From JAJRRL01 sp047404195 (GTDB lineage: Bacteria; Pseudomonadota; Gammaproteobacteria; JAJRRL01): 40,869 nucleotides of DNA. A program made the position numbers and the translations under genes. The stretch lies in NCBI GenBank assembly GCA_047404195.1, contig JBDOIU010000015.1, forward strand, positions 1-40,869. Direction: 5' to 3'. This document shows, in pieces, positions 34,054 through 40,869 of the stretch; position 1 is the first letter of the stretch, and every line of letters begins with the position of its first letter. The notes beneath the pieces are model-generated. The model did no database searches. It had not been told where the DNA came from and worked only from the letters and a program-made list of their open reading frames with translations.

Positions 34054-37000
34054 CTATAACGATATTTTCAGCTTATCGAGATCTTCTATAATAGAGCACG
34101 CATCAGGCCTCATATCAGCTGTGGGATCCCAACAGCGCTGTATCAACATAGAATAGCCTTCTGGCACAGCCACACGCGACTCTATGCCTGGACGAACGTG
34201 CACGTCCTTTCTGAACATCACAAGTAATTGTTGCTTTATGTGTTTAGTGGATACCTTGTCAAGCTGTTGCTTCCAAGGATATTGATGAGTCACTATCTCG
34301 TAAACCACCATTGCCAAACTATATATATCACATGCTTTCGTAAAAGCTGCGTCACGATCGACCAATAGTTCAGGTGCCATCCATCGAGGCGTACCCGCAA
34401 AACCAGGCCTATCTGATAAACGTGCTGCCAGCCCAAAATCTGCAATTTTAGGCTGAGCACCATACATCAGTATATTTATACTTTTTATGTCTCGGTGAAC
34501 AATACCTTTTCCATGAATGTGGCCCAAACCTTGGCTGATTTGACATGAAACTCCTATTGACCAAGCCGATTCTTGTTTAGCTGGATCTAAACGAGACAAA
34601 TATTGATGCAGAGAGCCCTCACTACAATAATCCATAATATATCCAATCAAAGCGCCAGTCCTATCCAAACATTTTTTGTGAATTGTGATGATTGAAGTGT
34701 GACGTAACATATTTAAAATACTCATCTCTGCTATAAGGTTTTGATGTCCCTCTGGGCCATTGCACCTTTTTAATGCGTGATAACCACCCATATCCGGCAA
34801 CTTCACACGAAATACTTTACCAAAAGACCCCTTGCCCAGCATATCAGCACTGGCATCATCCTTTGGCGGAGAATAAGTAATGCTGTCTATGCCATATGGC
34901 AGATCAGCAATATTATTCCGTGCACCCTTCTCACCGCTATGACCTCGCTGATCCAGAAAAGAATCATGAACACCCGTGCTCTCGGAGGCACTATCCTTAC
35001 AGTCTCGCTGATCCAAAAAAGAATCATGGACACTTGTGCTCTCGGAAATACTATCTTCAAGTACAGATGACCTATCAGCGGTACCAGAAGAACTTGGAAT
35101 TTTGGGGGGAAGGAATGCATCTGGCTTAGTCACAGAATCAATAGGCTCCATGCTAGCACTGAATTCAGCGTTACTGAGAAAGTAGCGGATCGCTTTCTCG
35201 CGATGTGTATCCACCTGTGGATTAGCTTCAGCTCTATTTAGATCGATACTACTTTTCGATAGTGCATCCTTTAGGTGTGCTATATACCTGGCTTCAAAAG
35301 CCAGACTCTTAAATACCTTCCACATGTAAGTGCGAACCACATCATCTGAGTCATTAGATATAAGCTGCATTAGTATATCTAAACCATTATTGCCTAAAAA
35401 CAGCTCTACATTTTCTACGCACCTATATAGCAACGTATGGGTCAAATGAACAACACTTTGGCGTACTATTAATGTATCTGAGCCCATGAGTTTAACCAAT
35501 AATGGAATCACATGTGAGCCCAAGCTTCGCTGATTCTCTGTGTTATCAAAAATCAAATTTCGACATACTTCAGCCACCTTAAAGATGATATCGTGGTAAT
35601 CAGCGCTCAAGAAACGAGCTATTAGAGGAATTGCATCACGCAATGCAATTTGATTATCGCTGTTATTTTTACTTGATGGCACGTGATACAACAATAGCCC
35701 CAAACAATTCACAATGGCTACCTGAAGCGCCTTCTCAGGTCTTTCCAACAGTTTAACAATATTACCTACCGCACCGAGGTCTCGAACCTGATTTTGAGCA
35801 CTAAAATTAATCAACGTCACCTGCCCAATTAAAACAATCACTTTAGCCAGTATGGTGGCATCATCTTTATTCAGTAATGATGCGCACATAGCCACAATAG
35901 ACTCGACATATGCCTGACATTTGTGGTGCAATCTGTAATCACCCGTGATGCGAATCAGGCAATTTAATGCACTGATATGAATCTCACTTGAATCGAAAGC
36001 CGTGAAAAGCGACGTTAAGTTCCCCAAATCATGCCCTGTCAATAAATCAATCGCAACTGATATGTCATATGGCAATATCATATTAAGCAAAAATAGTGCG
36101 CTCAGAATAACATCAATATTTCTACCTGATAGTATAGTACAAATTTTCTCAACCAAGGCCTTGTTACGAATTAAGCTGACCATACCTCTATCTAAAGTCA
36201 CGATGAGCAACTTGAGAATATACTTCTTAAACTCGTCGTTATATGTCACTAGCTTGGAAACTAATACCTCTACCCCACCAGCAACATAAATAAAGTCCCT
36301 AGACATTTTATTGTGCGCAATCATACTAAGACATTTAAAAGCGTCAATTAGCTGCGAATGATCCAGTGCCTGACTTGTAACGATCTGCACCAACTTTTCA
36401 ACAACATTTAAATTGGTAATATAAGCCACACAAGCTTCATTTTTTTCACAGAACTGTGTAATTAACTCTAATGCAGCTGCGATCTCCTTGTTTTTATCTG
36501 AGTCTAAAAGCCGAATTAAAAAACTCATCACATTTTTATTAACAAGGCTGCTAAACAAGGCTCTATTCTGACTAGATAGTATCGATCTGATTGTATCAAA
36601 TGACTTTTTTTGCTCAACTGGGTTAGGTGACCATAGCTGTCTAATCAATTTCTCATCATCCTCATACATATCTGGCATAAACTCAGCACTAAATCTTCTA
36701 TTATCTTTTAGCATAAGGCGATTGTTTGCGCTATTTGCAACTAGCTTACTGCTTGGGTTCATACTCATAAACGATAATCTATCTTGACCTGTATTTACTG
36801 TCTGATGATATGATGATTGTTGATGAGGATGTAAGCTATTTTGCTGACCTCTGGATGATGGTTTTACACGCCATGAACGACCCATATCTGCAGCATTTTG
36901 ACCCACTCTAGCAGCATACGACATAGTAGATCCTGCCGCATAACGACGCCTATGTGCATTATATCGGGGGTAATAGCCAGTATACATTGGCTGAGACACA

Positions 37001-37764
37001 TTAGAATCAACCGATAGACTACCTGATCCTGACAAAGATGGTCGTCTAGCATCTAAGCCTCCCCCTATAGCTCCTCTCCCTGAAGAGAAGGTATGAATAG
37101 AAGCTCTAATCTTTTGTATATTATCATGTAGCAACCTATCCGTACGATTATAACGTGCTAGTTGATCGATTATCGTGATACCCTGACAATTAATCAATAA
37201 CTTGCAAGCATTCTCGTTTTTGAAGACAATTGACTTGATTGTCAATGCTACGTCTTTTTTAAAAGAGTTGGGAGCTTGCTTAATAAATGTGAGCAGAGCT
37301 GGTATAAGGCCTGTCGCATGACAGCGTGCAACATGAGATTGATAGACAAAACCAGCCAGCATCTTTACACATTCAATTTTTATAGGTAAGCCCATCTCCG
37401 GAGACATGAGATGATTTAACAGCTCACATGGAATCACACGACTGATTGTATCTCGGATATGCCTCTTTTGTGCTTGAGAATATGGGCTTAAATCGCTCAA
37501 TGAATACACACAGTTATGTAAACACTTTAAAGCATCTAAAGTATAACTTAGGTTCTGCGCGTCAAGCATGCTCTTTAACGTATCGATTGCAAGATCAATT
37601 AGGGTATTTTGGTTCTCAACTTGCTGCGTAATATAACCAGCATCATACTTATCTGGCCCCCCCTCAAAAGTCATATCCAATATCCTTTGGACTAAACGAT
37701 GAACCTCGTCTCCGTCAATAGGTTCCACCATGCTTTGCTTAAAACGTTCAACGACCTCTCTCAT
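34054..37764 (-). CDS. Armadillo-repeat protein with C-terminal Ser/Thr kinase
   Basis: A 1236-residue fusion. Residues about 1-850 carry many HEAT/armadillo-type helix repeats (for example VEKLVQIVTSQALDHSQLIDAFKCLS, IPLLVKLMGSD, LDILMQLISNDSD). A Ser-rich linker with a duplicated 20-residue unit leads to a complete eukaryotic-type kinase (about 972-1236): Gly loop GKGSFGKV at 977, ATP lysine Lys999, HRDIKSINIL (Asp1092, Asn1097), DFGLA (Asp1109) and the APE segment. The TKL/Raf-like order of motifs suggests origin from a eukaryote. ATG at 37764 is preferred because AAGGAAG lies 7 bases upstream; a longer GTG start (37812) is weaker. The repeats probably bind the kinase's target. Confidence 0.92.
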   Translation of the reverse strand: MREVVERFKQSMVEPIDGDEVHRLVQRILDMTFEGGPDKYDAGYITQQVENQNTLIDLAIDTLKSMLDAQNLSYTLDALKCLHNCVYSLSDLSPYSQAQKRHIRDTISRVIPCELLNHLMSPEMGLPIKIECVKMLAGFVYQSHVARCHATGLIPALLTFIKQAPNSFKKDVALTIKSIVFKNENACKLLINCQGITIIDQLARYNRTDRLLHDNIQKIRASIHTFSSGRGAIGGGLDARRPSLSGSGSLSVDSNVSQPMYTGYYPRYNAHRRRYAAGSTMSYAARVGQNAADMGRSWRVKPSSRGQQNSLHPHQQSSYHQTVNTGQDRLSFMSMNPSSKLVANSANNRLMLKDNRRFSAEFMPDMYEDDEKLIRQLWSPNPVEQKKSFDTIRSILSSQNRALFSSLVNKNVMSFLIRLLDSDKNKEIAAALELITQFCEKNEACVAYITNLNVVEKLVQIVTSQALDHSQLIDAFKCLSMIAHNKMSRDFIYVAGGVEVLVSKLVTYNDEFKKYILKLLIVTLDRGMVSLIRNKALVEKICTILSGRNIDVILSALFLLNMILPYDISVAIDLLTGHDLGNLTSLFTAFDSSEIHISALNCLIRITGDYRLHHKCQAYVESIVAMCASLLNKDDATILAKVIVLIGQVTLINFSAQNQVRDLGAVGNIVKLLERPEKALQVAIVNCLGLLLYHVPSSKNNSDNQIALRDAIPLIARFLSADYHDIIFKVAEVCRNLIFDNTENQRSLGSHVIPLLVKLMGSDTLIVRQSVVHLTHTLLYRCVENVELFLGNNGLDILMQLISNDSDDVVRTYMWKVFKSLAFEARYIAHLKDALSKSSIDLNRAEANPQVDTHREKAIRYFLSNAEFSASMEPIDSVTKPDAFLPPKIPSSSGTADRSSVLEDSISESTSVHDSFLDQRDCKDSASESTGVHDSFLDQRGHSGEKGARNNIADLPYGIDSITYSPPKDDASADMLGKGSFGKVFRVKLPDMGGYHALKRCNGPEGHQNLIAEMSILNMLRHTSIITIHKKCLDRTGALIGYIMDYCSEGSLHQYLSRLDPAKQESAWSIGVSCQISQGLGHIHGKGIVHRDIKSINILMYGAQPKIADFGLAARLSDRPGFAGTPRWMAPELLVDRDAAFTKACDIYSLAMVVYEIVTHQYPWKQQLDKVSTKHIKQQLLVMFRKDVHVRPGIESRVAVPEGYSMLIQRCWDPTADMRPDACSIIEDLDKLKISL
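34944..35063 (-). repeat. 60-bp tandem repeat in the kinase linker
   Basis: Units 34944-35003 and 35004-35063 are in frame in the armadillo/kinase gene and encode two versions of SxSESTxVHDSFLDQR. The copies are close at the DNA level, pointing to recent duplication; the Ser/Thr-rich units could be phosphorylated by the adjacent kinase domain. Confidence 0.85.
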
Positions 37765-38212
37765 ATCGCTACTTCCTTGTGTGTTTTGGTGATAACCCAT
37801 TGCTTTGGTCACAAAACAATGTTACACGCCGACATTTATAATTTTTAGATACTATAACAATAACCTACAAAATTCAAATCAAATGTAAACATCTCATTGC
37901 GTATACAAATAGATATCACTTAGATGAATTAACAAAATATTTTTCCGCACAATACTTCCAATAAATACATCAATAATCCACCTATAGTGAAGCATTGTAG
38001 TGACAGCACCATACCTTCAAACTCGCGTGCTGGGACTCACACATCACATATGAAGGCAAATAGGATGTGGTCAGGAAAGCAATAAGCCTTCACTTTACTT
38101 AAACAAATAATATTATCAGACCAAAGGCAAATAAGGCTGATCATAAAAAATATGATACATCATCATTAGTAGGCTATAGTTGTTTTAAGCACAGATATCT
38201 AGGAGGATATTC
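37765..38212. other. Intergenic region with a small palindrome
   Basis: About 450 AT-rich bases between the kinase gene and the secreted-protein gene. The only feature that stands out is ATCATA-AAAAA-TATGAT at 38140-38156, a 6-base inverted repeat around an A-run that could be an operator. No promoter could be placed with confidence. Confidence 0.45.
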
Positions 38213-38686
38213 ATGAAAATCATCAGCTTATTTATGGCAGGCTATTTGCTTTTTTCTGCACAGTCAAGCATTGCCAATGATTGCAAATGCGATACAACCA
38301 AAGAAATCTGTATAAATATGATGGTTGCGGGCCAAGAAAAACACGCAATTGTGACTGTAACATCCAGCTATGATGAAAAAATGTCAATGGGTAGTCAAAG
38401 CCAAAGATTCAGTACCAACAAATTTGAACAAGGGATTGGTAGTGAAATGTGCGAGTGGGATAGCATAGACACTGAAGCTAGCACGGATGTAACATGGCAA
38501 AGGATGGGCTGGGAAGCAACTTTTACCATCAATAATATCGATTACACATGCACTGTTCCTGATATATCACTTAACAGTAAAATCTCACGGCAAGTAAGTG
38601 TGACATTTGACCCGAACGTGGGCACTGCAAGCAATAACGAAGGCAATATAACAGCGGCTTGTCACAGTGTGGACAGCTTACCATAA
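38213..38686 (+). CDS. Secreted cysteine-rich protein of unknown function
   Basis: A 157-residue exported protein. A Sec signal peptide is clear (MKIISLFMAGYLLFSAQSS, cut after SIA near residue 21). The mature part has six cysteines (24, 26, 33, 80, 113, 150), enough for three disulfides, and beta-rich segments such as HAIVTVTSSY and VTWQRMGWEATFTI. An AGGAGG ribosome site 6-7 bases before the ATG makes expression likely. No domain is recognised. Periplasmic or secreted location is inferred. Confidence 0.85.
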   Translation: MKIISLFMAGYLLFSAQSSIANDCKCDTTKEICINMMVAGQEKHAIVTVTSSYDEKMSMGSQSQRFSTNKFEQGIGSEMCEWDSIDTEASTDVTWQRMGWEATFTINNIDYTCTVPDISLNSKISRQVSVTFDPNVGTASNNEGNITAACHSVDSLP

Positions 38687-38738
38687 AAGGTGACATTCAA
38701 AGCTGTATGTTCCACTCTGATTCAGAGTTATCTAGCTA

Positions 38739-39053
38739 CTAGTCTGCAAGCACCTTGATACCACGCTTAGAAACCAGATGTAATAGCAAAAGAGCAGTAC
38801 CACGAGGGCGTTTTTCACCGCGCTCCCACTGTTTAATTGTGGACAGACTGACATTTAAATACTTAGCAAATACAGCCTGACTGACATTAGCATGTTTACG
38901 AATTGACTTTATTTCATCAGCATCAAGGAAACCCACTTCAGGCAAGACAGAGGAATCAAACCCACGCAGAGTTGCCATATTTTCTGCTGTACGAAGTGAT
39001 AGTGGAAGTGCATCTGATGATGACTGTAGAAATCCAAATCTGTTGTCTGACAT
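38739..39053 (-). CDS. XRE-family antitoxin/regulator, HigA/NadS-like
   Basis: A 104-residue protein with a C-terminal XRE helix-turn-helix (about 59-90: VSQAVFAKYLNVSLSTIKQWERGEKRP). The layout (flexible 45-residue start, then HTH) matches antitoxins encoded downstream of RelE/HigB toxins; the remains of such a toxin lie directly upstream. The ATG at 39053 has AAGGAG 6 bases upstream. It may act now as an orphan regulator, as it is still intact. Confidence 0.85.
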   Translation of the reverse strand: MSDNRFGFLQSSSDALPLSLRTAENMATLRGFDSSVLPEVGFLDADEIKSIRKHANVSQAVFAKYLNVSLSTIKQWERGEKRPRGTALLLLHLVSKRGIKVLAD

Positions 39054-39179
39054 AATAACTCCTTGTTTGTCCAAATCAATAATTTAATAACATGCACATT
39101 ATCCGGCATAGTACACGATGAATGCGGCTACGAGTACGGTATGCCATTTTTCCACGCGGATAGTACGATAGATATTCAC
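39050..39179 (-). pseudogene. Decayed RelE/HigB-type toxin
   Basis: On the minus strand, one frame reads IYRTIRVEKWHTVLVAAFIVYYAG and then stops; the next frame reads NVHVIKLLIWTNKEL, running into the antitoxin's ribosome site. Together these match the end of RelE/HigB toxins (R-K-I-R, then RVIYY, then a hydrophobic strand and KNE). Frames are broken by at least one shift and several stops upstream. The N-terminal half cannot be read. No start or ribosome site remains. The remnant may extend to about 39390. Confidence 0.45.
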
Positions 39180-39394
39180 ACATCATCTGTCCTAGTGCTG
39201 GCGTGGAATATGCAGTTGATAAATGCATCACATCGCCACGGATATAGTCCTGTTCATGACTTGAAGAATACGGCACTTTATTTGTCTTTAGAGAGCTAAG
39301 AAACCATTTTCTTCGTAAAGCAATAAACTGTAAGATAACGCGAAAAACGCGAGTAAATCTGTTTTTTAACATAGGTAACATCCATTTTTATGTG

Positions 39395-39797
39395 TAAGCT
39401 TAATTACACGGCGATCTTCATTGATCACTTACAAACATCTTGCCGCAAATCGTAAATCGGTGTCACATCGGTTTTGATTAAGAAAAAATTAAGAGTATCA
39501 TACTCAACCCAAAAATACCTTAAAGAATAACACTGTATTAAACTAAGTCGTATTACTGACAACTTCAGCACCATAATCTATCAATAGGCTTATGTCTATT
39601 GTTGCTTTAAAGTACTGGCCACATTATCAAGAAAAATAGCCTCCACACTATTGCAATGTTTCAATAAAAGCATATTATGATTTCTTGATGTGTTCAGGTG
39701 CATTTTTAAGTCTTAATGAATGTCACCCAAAGGATTCCTACATTCAGAGCCAGGATGTGTGTCTATGTGCACCAAAGACAATTTATTTAGGAGGTCA
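39395..39797. other. Intergenic region, nothing recognised
   Basis: About 400 AT-rich bases ahead of the ParA pseudogene. No gene, RNA or array is visible. A plasmid partition site could be here, but no iterated sequence was found. Confidence 0.4.
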
Positions 39798-40869
39798 ATG
39801 ATGCGCCCAAGTCAAGAAAAATAGCCAATAATGATTGCAATGTATAACCAGAAAGGTGGTGTTGGTAAAACAACCGCAACTGTCAACCTCGCATATTTGT
39901 TGGCCGAAGTACTTGGGAAAAGTGTTCTAATATGTGACTGTGACCCACAAGCTAACGCTTCAGATTTTTATCTTTTTCCTGAGATCCATCAAGATGCTGG
40001 AACAGGTAATGAGGCAAGAAGAGAAAAATTTTATGCTGAATCAAAGTGGCGAAGTGGATACATCTCATCAGACAGTGATTCTAACTCAGATACCAAGGAG
40101 GAATCAACTGGTGGTGCCTCTGTATTTAAGCCACCATGCGCAGCATTGAAACATGATGATATTGAATTTCGAACATTAAGAGATGCATTACGACCATCTC
40201 TTCACTTGGATACGCCTCGACAGATAGATGTTAACTACACAGCCGCGAGAACAAAACCGCAACCAATACCTAGCTATGGAAATCTTGAAGTATTAGCTGG
40301 GCACCTAGACATAGCACTTATAGGTTCTGCAATAACACTTGGCACATCACGTGTTCCTGGCCTGCAACCTTTTGTTGGCCAAATCAACAACCTATTGAGA
40401 AAAATCAAAAACAAACAGGAGAGAACTGTTCGATATCATTTTAGTCGATTTAAACGCAGGCGTCGAAGGCCTTAATCAAAGCATGATCATGAGTAGCGAT
40501 TATTTATGTGTACCATATGCGCCAGGAAGCTTTTCGTGACAAGCAATTATCAATCTAAAAAAATTACTGCCACTGTGGTCTAAGAGGTTTAGGAAAAATA
40601 AACTGTGGAGTGTGATTGATGGTAAAGATACACCACCAAAGCTACTTGGTGCATTTCCACAGCTTGTACGCACGAGAAAGGTAGCAATTAAATCTCTTAT
40701 TAAGAAGATGGCCAATACAGACGGTCCGAATCAAACTGGCCAATCAAAAAAAACCAACACCACTAAAATGTCAAATGTCATTGAATCACATGTTAGCTGG
40801 CTACGACGCATTCATAAGGCATATCAGTCGCTTTGCAAAAACTTAAAGAAACATGGAATGGTTGGAGAA
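39798..40869 (+). pseudogene. parA: ParA-family partition ATPase, degraded
   Basis: An AGGAGG site at 39789-39794 precedes ATG ATG at 39798, then an in-frame TAG at 39822-39824. The same frame continues MIAMYNQKGGVGKTTATVNL with the deviant Walker A and CDCDPQAN. At about 40420 the sense frame shifts to read LFDIILVDLNAGVEGLNQSM and SSDYLCVPYAP, with a further in-frame TGA at 40537-40539 followed by NLKKLLPLWSK. The open 214-residue piece (39831-40475) holds the ATPase core but lacks the second half. ParA drives plasmid or chromosome segregation; three lesions suggest it is non-functional here. The gene runs off the window, so its ParB partner is not seen. Confidence 0.78.

Noticed and set aside
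38714..38728. Short perfect palindrome after the secreted-protein gene as a terminator
   Set aside because: The 7-base arms have a one-base loop and no T-run follows, so termination is not supported.
39076..39381. 101-residue minus-strand frame upstream of the antitoxin as an intact toxin
   Set aside because: The frame with an open reading does not carry the toxin motifs; these are in the two other frames, so a decayed gene is more likely.
40537..40539. TGA in the ParA region as selenocysteine or recoding
   Set aside because: Two further lesions in the same gene and no sign of a SECIS-type hairpin make simple decay more likely.
1..40869. CRISPR array, tRNA or rRNA genes
   Set aside because: No spaced identical repeats, no cloverleaf with a T-loop signature and no rRNA-like sequence were seen on either strand by eye.

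Overview
The window looks like a chromosomal or large-replicon segment of a host-associated, probably intracellular gammaproteobacterium. I infer something near the Legionellales (Legionella/Coxiella/Berkiella-type). Evidence: housekeeping genes of gammaproteobacterial type (rib operon with an FMN riboswitch, TrmH, Dps, AmpG, YadGH) lie among genes with eukaryotic-type domains: an ankyrin/F-box-like protein, an armadillo-repeat protein kinase, a CE-clan cysteine protease, a P-loop GTPase with coiled coils, and proteins with paired hydrophobic segments. Base composition is moderately AT-rich. No species name can be proven from the window, and no secretion-system genes are in it, so 'effector' is always an inference here.

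Layout. 1-400: end of an IS3-family element, with orfA, the start of orfB, a frameshift site and a tandemly duplicated end sequence. 924-7210 (+ strand): accessory island with a GTPase/coiled-coil gene, a membrane gene with seven 11-residue repeats, a decayed copy of a membrane module, an ankyrin gene, and two small genes, one carrying the intact version of that module. 7345-14012 (- strand): ZigA-like metallochaperone GTPase, AI-2E-family permease, ribH, ribBA, ribE, FMN riboswitch, ribD, dps. 14076-15497: trmH and a convergent glycerophosphodiesterase. 15752-16414: unknown protein with two hydrophobic lobes, followed by a strong terminator. 16838-21148: four-gene operon of leucine-type dehydrogenase and 2-oxoacid dehydrogenase E1alpha, E1beta and E2, each junction a 4-base ATGA overlap.

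21160-26457 (- strand): PQ-loop protein, CE-clan protease, AmpG-like permease, OlsF-like two-domain acyltransferase, small outer-membrane protein. 26713-29987 (+): YadG/YadH ABC exporter with a MidA-like methyltransferase/TPR protein. 30137-37764 (-): two giant genes, a helical-repeat protein of about 1240 residues and an armadillo-repeat/kinase fusion of 1236 residues. 38213-40869: a secreted Cys-rich protein, an orphan XRE antitoxin with a decayed toxin upstream, and a ParA pseudogene with three lesions that runs off the window.

How genes work together. The rib cluster makes riboflavin; its FMN switch sits inside the cluster between ribD and ribE with its own promoter, so ribE-ribBA-ribH can be controlled apart from ribD. 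The dehydrogenase operon would deaminate branched-chain amino acids and convert the keto acids to acyl-CoA, with E3 supplied from elsewhere. The flanking islands hold most of the novelty: a likely host-manipulation repertoire alongside decaying mobile or plasmid-type genes (IS3, ParA, toxin-antitoxin).
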